64,000 nucleotides of DNA from Acidimicrobiaceae bacterium (GTDB lineage: Bacteria > Actinomycetota > Acidimicrobiia > Acidimicrobiales > Ilumatobacteraceae). Position 1 is the stretch's first letter. The number at the start of each line of letters is the position of its first letter. The notes beneath the pieces were generated by a model that saw only the letters and a list, made by a program, of their open reading frames with translations, was not told the DNA's origin and searched no databases. The stretch covers positions 1 to 64,000 of the forward strand of contig CANFGT010000006.1 of the NCBI GenBank assembly GCA_947446815.1, in the 5' to 3' direction. Below are positions 1-7,241 of this stretch, piece after piece. A program made the position numbers and the translations under genes.

Positions 1-243
1 CCCCATCGTGACAATCACGTTCACTGATTGCAGCAATTCATCGTTGAATTTTTGCGGAACGTAGTTTGCGATATCGATACCGACTTCGTTCATCACTTCA
101 ATTGCCACTGGGTTCACTTGGTCGGCAGGTTCTGAACCGCCGGAGAGAATAAGAACCTTGCCCTGTGAGAGCTCGCGGGCGAACCCAGCGGCCATTTGTG
201 AACGACCAGCATTATGGATACAGAGAAACAGCACACCGCTCAT
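1..243 (-). CDS. arsC: Arsenate reductase ArsC, LMW-phosphatase type (3' part outside window)
   Basis: The 81 visible residues begin MSGVLFLCIHNAGRSQMAAG. This contains the CxxNxxR(S) phosphate/arsenate-binding P-loop (Cys8 to Ser15) of the low-molecular-weight protein tyrosine phosphatase fold used by thioredoxin- or mycothiol-coupled arsenate reductases. The enzyme would reduce As(V) to As(III) in the cytoplasm. The ATG overlaps the TGA of the preceding aquaglyceroporin gene (ATGA), so it is the last visible gene of an arsI-aqp-arsC operon. The C-terminal half, which holds the resolving cysteines, lies outside the window, so the choice of reductant cannot be read. The Asn in the P-loop and the ars context favour arsenate reductase over a protein phosphatase. 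Confidence 0.85.
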   Translation of the reverse strand, partial: MSGVLFLCIHNAGRSQMAAGFARELSQGKVLILSGGSEPADQVNPVAIEVMNEVGIDIANYVPQKFNDELLQSVNVIVTMG

Positions 244-902
244 TGTTCGACATCCGCTGCTGGCCACAAGACGGCAATGATGGCGAAACCAATCAAAGCG
301 CCCAACATCTCTACTGCTGCAAACATCGGCCATGACTTAGGAGCAATTCCCGCAAATGAATCAGAAAACATACGACCGAATCCCACGGCGGGATTTGCGA
401 TACTCGTGGACGATGTGAACCAATACGCACCCGTTATCCATGCCGCAACAAGTGCAGCCACGTTTGCTCCTGCGCGCTTGCCACCCCAGATAATGAGGAG
501 CAGCCCAATCGTTGCCACTACTTCGGAAAACCATGTTGGCCCTCCAGTACGAACCTTTGTTGCCTTCTCCAAAAACGGATGAGCAAACATGATGTTTGCA
601 ATCGCGCAACCAGTGACCGCACCAGAAAATTGAGCGACAATGTCGGAAACGGTCGAGGAAATAGTCGAGTCGTGATCGACGAAATACCCCACGAGTGTGA
701 CGGCCGGATTAAACGAAGCGCCTGACACTGGCCCAAAAATTGTGATGAGGCCAAACAAAGCGCCGCCGGTTGCAACAGCATTGGCAAGTAGTTGCAACGC
801 AACATCATCGGTGAGGTTCTGAGCCATAATGCCCGAACCCACCACTGCCATGACGAGAAGTGCTGTGCCGAGAAATTCGGCAAGCACTCGACGTGGGTTC
901 AA
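240..902 (-). CDS. MIP-family aquaglyceroporin of an ars operon (AqpS-like)
   Basis: This is a six-helix major intrinsic protein of about 220 residues with both half-helix motifs: NPA at about 65-67 (SFNPAVTL) and NPA at about 170-172 (SIANPAVGF). The residue after the second NPA, normally the selectivity-filter Arg, is Val. The same change is known from the arsenic-linked channel AqpS of Sinorhizobium. It sits between arsI and arsC and no ArsB/ACR3 pump is visible, so it probably lets arsenite or methylarsenicals pass down their gradient (inference). Start choice: a TTG overlaps the arsI stop (TTGA) with AGAAGG 6 nt upstream. An in-frame TTG at 926 would add 8 residues. Confidence 0.85.
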   Translation of the reverse strand: MNPRRVLAEFLGTALLVMAVVGSGIMAQNLTDDVALQLLANAVATGGALFGLITIFGPVSGASFNPAVTLVGYFVDHDSTISSTVSDIVAQFSGAVTGCAIANIMFAHPFLEKATKVRTGGPTWFSEVVATIGLLLIIWGGKRAGANVAALVAAWITGAYWFTSSTSIANPAVGFGRMFSDSFAGIAPKSWPMFAAVEMLGALIGFAIIAVLWPAADVEQ

Positions 903-1345
903 CTGCAACCTTCTGGTCCGCAGCAAGATCCCGTATCGGGAACGCCCAGCATGATTGGCATCGGCTTTAACGATGTGTCTTGCGGAGCGTCAGCGAGAAC
1001 GGTGTAAAACTCCCACGGCAATTCCCCACCTTTGACCCACACTTTGTCCTGAACAGCAAAACAGCACGTGGTGCTCTCTTGCACTTCGATGGGAAGACCG
1101 ACGTTGACCGCATGTTCTGACATTGCTGCAACTTGATCTGTGTCTTCGACTTCAACACCAACATGATTGAGGGTTCCTGGTTCGCCGTGACCTTCAATGA
1201 GAACAAGCTTGAGCGGCGGATTAGCAATAGAGAAATTTGCATATCCTTCGCGCACCTTTGCAGGGCCAACTCCGAACATCTTGCTGTAGAACCCAATTGC
1301 ATCATCAATGTTTGCAACATTGAGTGCGAGCTGCACACGTGACAT
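899..1345 (-). CDS. arsI: ArsI/CadI-type glyoxalase-fold protein, probable C-As lyase
   Basis: This 148-residue vicinal-oxygen-chelate protein carries the vicinal cysteine pair of ArsI (STTCCFAV, Cys94-Cys95). Likely iron ligands are His61 and Glu112 (WEFY), with Gln5 a possible third. Known ArsI enzymes are Fe(II)-dependent dioxygenases that break the carbon-arsenic bond of methylarsenite and aromatic arsenicals. The C-terminal tail (GSCCGPEGCS) is also Cys-rich. The ATG at 1345 has AGAAGGAG 5 nt upstream; an in-frame GTG at 1351 is less likely. It is first in an operon with the aquaglyceroporin and arsC and diverges from arsR. Cadmium-induced CadI proteins share the fold, so the exact metalloid substrate is inferred. 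Confidence 0.82.
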   Translation of the reverse strand: MSRVQLALNVANIDDAIGFYSKMFGVGPAKVREGYANFSIANPPLKLVLIEGHGEPGTLNHVGVEVEDTDQVAAMSEHAVNVGLPIEVQESTTCCFAVQDKVWVKGGELPWEFYTVLADAPQDTSLKPMPIMLGVPDTGSCCGPEGCS

Positions 1346-1386
1346 CGTCACTCCTTCTCAGTGCTTGCGCACAAGTAATTAGATAA

Positions 1387-1425
1387 TCGTCAATATATCC
1401 ATCACATAGACAGTTGTCAATGTAT
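1387..1425 (-). promoter_or_regulatory. ars promoter with candidate ArsR operator repeats
   Basis: On the minus strand a near-consensus promoter faces arsI: -35 TTGACA (1415-1420), a 17-bp spacer and -10 TATATT (1392-1397). A 12-bp motif is repeated directly over both elements: tcgtcaatatat at 1387-1398 and ttgtcaatgtat at 1414-1425 (10 of 12 identical). Repressor binding at both copies would cover the -10 and the -35, which suits an ArsR-family operator (inference). On the plus strand TATGGT at 1423-1428 lies 6 nt before the arsR ATG, so arsR may be leaderless and controlled by the same site. Confidence 0.6.
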
Positions 1426-1434
1426 GGTGTGGGC

Positions 1435-1752
1435 ATGGCAACAACGAAGTCCATTCCCCTTTCGAATCGGCCGCTCACAGATACCCACGCAGAGGTCTTG
1501 GCCGACGTATTCGCCGCTCTTGCAGACCCCGTGCGTCTTCGTTTATTTGATCTCGTTCGCCGAGCAGGAGACACGGGGGTGTGTTCCTGCGATTTGGTGG
1601 AACCACTGGAGCGAAGCCAGCCCACTATCAGCCATCATCTGAAGGTGCTCCGAGAGGCAGGCCTTGTTGAGTCTCGTCGTGAAGGAACATGGCTGTGGTA
1701 TTCGGTCATTCCTGGCGCGCTGCAATCCACCAGCACGTTCGTACAGCGCTAG
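1435..1752 (+). CDS. arsR: ArsR-family metalloregulatory repressor
   Basis: This winged-helix protein of about 105 residues contains the ArsR signature: ALADPVRLRLFDLVRR, a CSCDL metal-site segment on the recognition-domain helix (compare ELCVCDL), then the DNA-reading helix SQPTISHHLKVLREAGLV and wing SRREGTWLWYSV. As(III) or Sb(III) binding to the cysteine pair would release DNA. It diverges from arsI-aqp-arsC and probably represses it from the shared intergenic region. The ATG at 1435 is preferred because a -10-like TATGGT lies just before it; in-frame TTG 1414 and ATG 1420 are alternatives. The 3' end converges with and slightly overlaps patA. Confidence 0.85.
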   Translation: MATTKSIPLSNRPLTDTHAEVLADVFAALADPVRLRLFDLVRRAGDTGVCSCDLVEPLERSQPTISHHLKVLREAGLVESRREGTWLWYSVIPGALQSTSTFVQR

Positions 1753-2669
1753 TTGGACTTTTCTCCGTACCCGGGATCACTTGGCCAATTGGGCTGAAAC
1801 AGATGCCATTGTTCAGGCGCACGACGAATAAGACCTTCTAGCTCTATTGCGAGTGCTTGCGTTCCGGCATTGACTGCTTGACGAAGTTTCCCTACCCGAT
1901 CAAGCGCAAGGGGTGGACGTATGACCGCATGATGTCCATCAATAGCGCGAGTGAAATACGTTGCCACGGGCAACACAACTGTCTCAGCGCGAATCCCCAA
2001 CATCGCTGGCCCCGCGGGAAGCGTGGTCTTTTCACCAAAGAACTCCACTTCGATACCCCCACCTTGAATATCACGGTCAGATAGCAAACAGACAATTTCA
2101 TTTCGCTTGAGTGCAGCAAGAATTGCTGGTGCAGCTGTTGGACCTAACGGAACAACATTCATTCCCAAATCACTTCGAAGTTTTGTGAACCACTCAAAGA
2201 GTTCCGGTGGATTCAGCGGCTCCACAATGACCGTCATCCGATGTCCACGATCGGCCATCCAACGACCAGCCCATTCCCATCCGCCAAGATGAGGCAGTGC
2301 AAGAATTGCACCCTTCCCTTTTTCGAGGGCTTCATCGATGTGATGAAAGCCATCAACAGAAAATGTGCGATCAACGTGCTTCTTTGAAAGATTCGGCAAG
2401 CGGAAACTCTCGGTGTAGTACCGCATATAACTATCAAAAGCCTGCTGCGACGCACGTCGTAATGCGATTCCCTTGAGAGCAGGGTTTACCCGTTGCAAAT
2501 GACGCTCGACCATCGAACGCTTATTACGCAGCGACAAAGCAATTCCCGGAGCGAGCAATGAAACGGCACCCTGAGCAACTGTTCCTGGCGTCAGACGCGC
2601 AACGAGGGATCCGAGTTTGTATCCACTGACCGTCAAGGAGTCAGTGAAGTCATCAAAAGCACTAGCCAT
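1749..2669 (-). CDS. patA: Phosphatidylinositol mannoside acyltransferase, LpxL/HtrB family
   Basis: This 306-residue protein is of the lysophospholipid acyltransferase family of LpxL/HtrB and mycobacterial PatA. The catalytic HX4E motif is visible in LPHLGGWEW, followed by the acceptor-site segments VPLGPTAAPAILAALKRNE and SDRDIQGGGIEVEFFGE. PatA acylates the mannose of PIM1/PIM2 at the inner membrane face. The order thrS, HIT protein, pgsA, patA matches the mycobacterial PI/PIM locus, which supports the call. Start: the ATG at 2669 overlaps the pgsA stop by 8 nt; the longer frame to 2837 lies inside pgsA and is rejected. The pimA gene that follows in mycobacteria is absent here. Confidence 0.8.
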   Translation of the reverse strand: MASAFDDFTDSLTVSGYKLGSLVARLTPGTVAQGAVSLLAPGIALSLRNKRSMVERHLQRVNPALKGIALRRASQQAFDSYMRYYTESFRLPNLSKKHVDRTFSVDGFHHIDEALEKGKGAILALPHLGGWEWAGRWMADRGHRMTVIVEPLNPPELFEWFTKLRSDLGMNVVPLGPTAAPAILAALKRNEIVCLLSDRDIQGGGIEVEFFGEKTTLPAGPAMLGIRAETVVLPVATYFTRAIDGHHAVIRPPLALDRVGKLRQAVNAGTQALAIELEGLIRRAPEQWHLFQPNWPSDPGYGEKSN

Positions 2670-3366
2670 TGCGTTGACGCTTGCGCTGGCGTGACACCAC
2701 CGACAACTGGCGACGCGAAGCACGTGCACTATGCCGCGACATTCGACGCACTTTGCGGCCTTCTCGTTTTGCTTGCGTTGTAGAGGAGACTTCTGCTTGA
2801 CGCCACACCTGGGCGAATCGCTGAATTGCCGTGGCAATCGTGAGAACCAACATCACCCACAAGATGGGTACGAGCAACGAGCCAAACAACAAACCAATGC
2901 ACAAAACGATGATTCGCTCGGCACGTTCCATTAACCCGCCTTTGGCATAGAGACCAAGCGACTCTGCCTTTGCGCGCTCATACGAGATAAGTGAAGACAC
3001 ACCCATAATCGCCATCGGCAACAAAGCGAGATGTGCACTCTTTTCTGATGCGAAATACCACGCGACGCCTCCGAAGAGGATGGAATCGGTGACTCGGTCA
3101 ACAACAGAGTCAAAAAAAGCACCACGCTGACTGGCTGTGTTTGACGCTTTCGCCAAGGCCCCATCCAACATGTCGGGCAATGCAGCCAGAATGACTAAAG
3201 CGAGACCGGCCTGAAGTTTTCCGTTCGCAATTGCGACGGCAGCTGCAATAGCGAAGAGAACTCCGAGAATTGTGAGATGGTCAGGAGACATGCCTGTTCG
3301 GCGCAGCAACATGCCCACAGGACGCACTGCTCGCTCGATCGGAGCTCTGAACTGACCGTCAAACAT
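2662..3366 (-). CDS. pgsA: Phosphatidylinositol phosphate synthase, CDP-alcohol phosphatidyltransferase
   Basis: This is a membrane enzyme of 234 residues with the CDP-alcohol phosphotransferase motif: D65xxDG at DMLDGALAK and D86/D90 at FFDSVVDRV. The Arg usually found in the motif is Lys73 here. About six hydrophobic segments follow. In actinobacteria this enzyme joins CDP-diacylglycerol to inositol-1-phosphate, giving PI-phosphate for phosphatidylinositol and PIM lipids. The C-terminus is a long basic tail (REGRKVRRMSRHSARASRR) likely to lie on the membrane surface. It is translationally coupled to patA. PG-phosphate synthase is the alternative, but the flanking HIT and patA genes favour the inositol branch. 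Confidence 0.82.
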   Translation of the reverse strand: MFDGQFRAPIERAVRPVGMLLRRTGMSPDHLTILGVLFAIAAAVAIANGKLQAGLALVILAALPDMLDGALAKASNTASQRGAFFDSVVDRVTDSILFGGVAWYFASEKSAHLALLPMAIMGVSSLISYERAKAESLGLYAKGGLMERAERIIVLCIGLLFGSLLVPILWVMLVLTIATAIQRFAQVWRQAEVSSTTQAKREGRKVRRMSRHSARASRRQLSVVSRQRKRQRNG

Positions 3367-3376
3367 TAAAGAAACG

Positions 3377-3883
3377 CTAGCCCTGTGCTGCCGTGTTCTG
3401 GGTTACATCGGCATCAGGGTTCTCTTCAACGAGACACTCCACGATTTTGCCGTTCACTGCATCAACGAGTACCAACCCGCGCTGCATTGGGGGCTCTTCA
3501 ACGCTGTAACAGAAAATACGCCATGTAGGACGACTGCGCAGCCCACGCCACACCTGTTGTGCCGATGCGTGACCAACAGGAAAGCCGACTTCACGAGTTG
3601 CATGGACCAAAGCTTCTGACTCGTTGATGGTCATCTTCCAACCGCTGGAGAAACTAATGACAGCCATTGCACCGAGGAGAGATGCGCCCAGTACGAGCCC
3701 CTTGTTCACAAGAACCGAATCGTTCGAGTTGCCCAACTTCCATGCAACAAGACACAAGACTGCAGAGACGCCGTACAAAATCCCGGGAATGCGCCGACGA
3801 CTGTTATCGGGAAAGTCGTATGCGGCTACATGATCGACAGCGTTGAGATCATCAGGAAGTTGGTCACGAATTTCTTCTGTCAT
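3377..3883 (-). CDS. Conserved membrane protein of unknown function in the PI/PIM operon
   Basis: I do not recognise a family. The 168 residues have an acidic N-terminus (TEEIRDQLPDDLNAVDH), two closely spaced membrane helices (about 36-54 and 63-83) and a C-terminal soluble domain (residues 90-155) of mixed strands that resembles a small membrane-attached PH-like domain by pattern only. The ATG overlaps the HIT gene stop (ATGA), so it is translated with it. Sitting between the HIT gene and pgsA suggests a role near phosphatidylinositol lipid synthesis, but nothing in the sequence shows an activity. Confidence 0.7.
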   Translation of the reverse strand: MTEEIRDQLPDDLNAVDHVAAYDFPDNSRRRIPGILYGVSAVLCLVAWKLGNSNDSVLVNKGLVLGASLLGAMAVISFSSGWKMTINESEALVHATREVGFPVGHASAQQVWRGLRSRPTWRIFCYSVEEPPMQRGLVLVDAVNGKIVECLVEENPDADVTQNTAAQG

Positions 3884-4392
3884 TGGTCCCCCTTGGGCCA
3901 GGCTGCACGCACTTTTGATGCGGTCAGTGAAAGCGGTTCTGGAATTGTGCGGGTATCGGCCACTGATGTCATGAAGTTTGAGTCCCCATTCCAACGGGGC
4001 ACCACATGAACATGAAGGTGACGAGCAATACTGCCACCTGCGGCTGTTCCGAGGTTGATTCCGACGTTTAAAGCATCGGGAGAATGTGACCCCCGCAGTG
4101 CAATCGTTGCATTGGTCACGCATGACCAGAGGTCGAGGGACTCTTCAGTGGAGAGATCATCCAAGTTCGGCACCTCTCGATACGGGAGAACTAAGAGATG
4201 ACCAGATGCGTACGGGAATGCATTGAGAATGACAAAAGCGTGAAGAGAACGATGGACGATGAATGCTTCTTCATCTGACAAATCAGAGTTGAGGATGTGA
4301 GTAAACACCGACTGCGATGGGTCAGGTGATTGCCCGATCTCTTGTCCGACGTATTGCGCACGCCATCCATTCCACAGTTGTTCAAGCGACAT
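3880..4392 (-). CDS. HIT-family hydrolase/phosphorylase (Ap4A phosphorylase-like)
   Basis: This 170-residue HIT protein has the histidine triad HLHVHVVPRW (about 133-142) preceded by NVGINLGTAAGGSIARH. The middle histidine would form the nucleotidyl-enzyme intermediate. The mycobacterial gene at the same position (between thrS and pgsA) is a diadenosine tetraphosphate phosphorylase, so hydrolysis or phosphorolysis of Ap4A, a by-product of aminoacyl-tRNA synthetases such as the upstream ThrRS, is the best guess. Its start codon follows the thrS stop with no gap, implying tight coupling. Confidence 0.82.
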   Translation of the reverse strand: MSLEQLWNGWRAQYVGQEIGQSPDPSQSVFTHILNSDLSDEEAFIVHRSLHAFVILNAFPYASGHLLVLPYREVPNLDDLSTEESLDLWSCVTNATIALRGSHSPDALNVGINLGTAAGGSIARHLHVHVVPRWNGDSNFMTSVADTRTIPEPLSLTASKVRAAWPKGDQ

Positions 4393-6369
4393 TTATTCGC
4401 CGCCCGACTGACCTTCTGCCACTTCAGATGCAACACGGGAAATGAACTCTGACACCTTGACATCACGTTCGACTTCTCCGCCACGTGGATTGACACCGAC
4501 GGAGCCATTAGCAACATCATCATCTCCAACAACCAGCACGTACGGAACCTTGCTGGTTTTCGCATTGCGAATGCGCTTACCTAATTGTTCATCGGCATGG
4601 TCGATGTCGACACGGAAACCAGCAGCCTTCAGCTGGGACACAACTTGTTGTGCATATGCATCATGTGCAAGCGCAACAGGCAGTACTCGCACCTGTTCAG
4701 GAGACAACCATGTGGGGAATGCACCGGCGTAATGTTCGATGAGAACACCAAAGAAACGTTCAATGGAACCGAACAGAGCACGGTGCAACATGATTGGACG
4801 ATGCCGGGCACCGTCGGAACCGATGTATTCAAGTCCAAAACGTTCCGGCAAGTTGAAGTCACACTGAATCGTGCTGAGTTGCCACTTACGACCGATGGCA
4901 TCGCGAACATCAATGTCGATCTTGGGACCGTAGAAAGCGGCATCGCCTTCTTTCATCTTGTACTGCACACCGTGCCGCTCAAGAGCTTCTTTCAATGCGG
5001 CGGTTGCCTTTTCCCAGATCTCATCGGAGCCCACAGACTTCTCAGGGTCACGAGTCGACAAGTTGAATTCGAAATCTTCAAAGCCGAAGCGTCGTAAGAC
5101 CGACATGATGAAATCCAAAAGCGATGCGATTTCATCGGCCATCTGCTCTTCGGTGCAATAGATGTGGCTGTCATCCTGCGTAAATCCGCGAATACGCAGC
5201 AAACCATGCAATGTGCCAGCACGTTCGTATCGATATACATTGCCCAACTCAAAGAGGCGCAAAGGAAGTTCGCGGTAACTGCGTTGGCGACTATCGAAGA
5301 TGAGACAGTGCATCGGACAGTTCATCGGCTTCATGTAGTACGTGCCGTTATCCATCTCCATCGGTGGATACATGCCGTCGGCGTAGAAGTCGAGGTGGCC
5401 AGACTTTGCGAAAAGGTTTGCGTTCGCCAAATGAGGCGTGTAAACGAATTGGTAATCACCATCTTGGTGACGCTGACGGCTGTAGTCCTCCATCAACTTG
5501 CGCACGATTGCACCCTTCGGATGCCACACGGCAAGACCGCCACCCAACTCGGTAGGAAATGACAAAAGGTCGAGTTCGTTAGCAAGACGACGATGGTCGC
5601 GCTTTGCTGCCTCTTCTAATCGATGCAAATGTTCTTTGACAGCAGCATCAGACTCCCACGCTGTGCCGTAGATGCGTTGCAGCATCGGACCTTTTTCATT
5701 GCCGCGCCAATAAGCACCGGCAACTTTCATAAGAGCGAAGTGACCCAACTTTGCAGTCGTTGGCACATGCGGTCCACGACAGAGGTCAACAAACTCTTCA
5801 GTATTGCGATACACGCTGATCGTGTCACTGTCGCCCACTTCGCCAGCATCACTGCCGTCAGCTGCACCAGATGTGACTCGCTCGATGATTTCGCACTTGT
5901 ACTTTTGAGCTGCAAATAATTTAAGCCCTTCGGCTGCCGACATTTCTGAGCGTACGAACGGTTGGGCAGCTTTCATGATCTCGCGCATGCGAGCTTCAAT
6001 CGCAGCGAGGTCATCATCAGAAAAGGTACGACCGCCAACAAGTTCAAAGTCGTAATAGAAACCATCTTCAATGGCAGGTCCAATGGAGAATTGAGCGCCA
6101 GGGAACAGTTGAATCACCGCTTGTGCGAGAACGTGCGCAGTGGAATGGCGCAAGACATGACGACCCTCGTCACTGTTATCGGTGATGACCGAGACGGTGA
6201 CGCCTTCGCTCAACGGTGCACTGAGGTCAACTTCGACACCGTTGATCGTGCCTGCGACTGCAGCCTTTGCGAGCCTGGACCCGATGGATGCAGCCAGATC
6301 AGCGACGCAGGAGCCCTGAGGCAACGAACGGGAGGACCCGTCCGGAAGGAGTACGGAGATATCAGCCAT
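4393..6369 (-). CDS. thrS: Threonine--tRNA ligase
   Basis: This full-length 658-residue ThrRS has an N-terminal TGS domain (MADISVLLPDGSS...), an editing domain with the HxxxH zinc-like site (HSTAHVLAQAV), a class II catalytic core with motif 2 (RYERAGTLHGLLRIRGFTQDD) and zinc ligands in MNCPMHCLIF, and a C-terminal anticodon-binding domain. It charges tRNA-Thr in the cytoplasm. A -10-like TAGAAT (6379-6384) lies 9 nt before the ATG and there is no ribosome binding site, so the transcript may be leaderless. It heads the run thrS, HIT, unknown membrane protein, pgsA, patA. Confidence 0.97.
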   Translation of the reverse strand: MADISVLLPDGSSRSLPQGSCVADLAASIGSRLAKAAVAGTINGVEVDLSAPLSEGVTVSVITDNSDEGRHVLRHSTAHVLAQAVIQLFPGAQFSIGPAIEDGFYYDFELVGGRTFSDDDLAAIEARMREIMKAAQPFVRSEMSAAEGLKLFAAQKYKCEIIERVTSGAADGSDAGEVGDSDTISVYRNTEEFVDLCRGPHVPTTAKLGHFALMKVAGAYWRGNEKGPMLQRIYGTAWESDAAVKEHLHRLEEAAKRDHRRLANELDLLSFPTELGGGLAVWHPKGAIVRKLMEDYSRQRHQDGDYQFVYTPHLANANLFAKSGHLDFYADGMYPPMEMDNGTYYMKPMNCPMHCLIFDSRQRSYRELPLRLFELGNVYRYERAGTLHGLLRIRGFTQDDSHIYCTEEQMADEIASLLDFIMSVLRRFGFEDFEFNLSTRDPEKSVGSDEIWEKATAALKEALERHGVQYKMKEGDAAFYGPKIDIDVRDAIGRKWQLSTIQCDFNLPERFGLEYIGSDGARHRPIMLHRALFGSIERFFGVLIEHYAGAFPTWLSPEQVRVLPVALAHDAYAQQVVSQLKAAGFRVDIDHADEQLGKRIRNAKTSKVPYVLVVGDDDVANGSVGVNPRGGEVERDVKVSEFISRVASEVAEGQSGGE

Positions 6370-6412
6370 GAGACGCCCATTCTACGGAGCAAGCCACGGC
6401 GAGAGCCTCCAA

Positions 6413-7165
6413 TTAGGACTGGGCAATCACCGCTTGTTCAGTGGGAATCGACTCCGCTTTCTTGGTGGCGTACATATTTCGGTACTCCTGGCCGGTCAAT
6501 TCACGAATTTCATACATCAATTCGTCCGTCATCTCGCGAAGAACTAGATGGTCTCCGCCACGCTCGACATAGCGATTCGGATGAATGGGTGCACCGAATT
6601 TAATGGTGCAGTGCAATCCAACTTTCGGCAAGATCTTGTCAGGAGGCTGAATCTCACGGGTACCGACAATGCCCACAGGGATAATGGGGCAACCCAACTT
6701 GATTGCGAGTCGTGCAGCTCCGGTGTGCCCCTTGTACAACATCCCATCTCGACTGCGAGTTCCTTCGGGATAGATGCCGAAGAGTTCACCTCGACGTAAA
6801 ACATTTTCAGCTGCGATTAACGCGCCTTCACTTTTCGAGCCACCAGCACGATCAATAGGGATCATGCCCAAAGCGGGAAAGAGGTGCTTGGTTTTCCAAG
6901 AATCCATATATTCAGCCTTGCCGACAAAACTGATCTGGCGACCCACATACACCATGGTGAATACAGAGTCGAAGAAGCTGATGTGATTAGGGCACAAAAT
7001 GGCAGGCCCTTCCGCTGGAATGTTCTCAACACCGTCAATGGAGACCTTCCACAGGTTGTCCAGCATGGGTTTGATGATGCGACGCGCACGACGTTGTGCC
7101 CTACCCGTGCCGGGCAATGCTGCAGATGCCGGGTTCGCATCGTGTGTTGTGTCGCTTGATGCCAT
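6413..7165 (-). CDS. plsC: 1-acyl-sn-glycerol-3-phosphate acyltransferase
   Basis: This is a PlsC-type acyltransferase of 250 residues with the catalytic NHxxxxD box (CPNHISFFDS), the glycerol-phosphate-binding block FPEGTRS-like (YPEGTRSRDG) and a downstream IPVGIVGT strand. It makes phosphatidic acid from lysophosphatidic acid at the cytoplasmic membrane. The first 30 residues are basic and polar, with no clear membrane helix. It has its own promoter (see the site at 7175-7203) and is followed by thrS after 43 nt. Other members of the family acylate different lipids, so the substrate is a family-level inference. Confidence 0.85.
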   Translation of the reverse strand: MASSDTTHDANPASAALPGTGRAQRRARRIIKPMLDNLWKVSIDGVENIPAEGPAILCPNHISFFDSVFTMVYVGRQISFVGKAEYMDSWKTKHLFPALGMIPIDRAGGSKSEGALIAAENVLRRGELFGIYPEGTRSRDGMLYKGHTGAARLAIKLGCPIIPVGIVGTREIQPPDKILPKVGLHCTIKFGAPIHPNRYVERGGDHLVLREMTDELMYEIRELTGQEYRNMYATKKAESIPTEQAVIAQS

Positions 7166-7174
7166 GCTCAGCGA

Positions 7175-7203
7175 ACAATACCCCTTATTTCAGAGGCTGT
7201 GAA
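7175..7203 (-). promoter_or_regulatory. plsC promoter, leaderless type
   Basis: On the minus strand TTCACA (7198-7203) and TATTGT (7175-7180) are separated by 17 bp, and the plsC ATG starts 9 nt after the -10. No Shine-Dalgarno sequence is present, so transcription probably starts at or next to the start codon. Confidence 0.55.
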
Positions 7204-7241
7204 CAGGCGCAACAGAGTTATTACGGATGTTTAGCAAGTGA

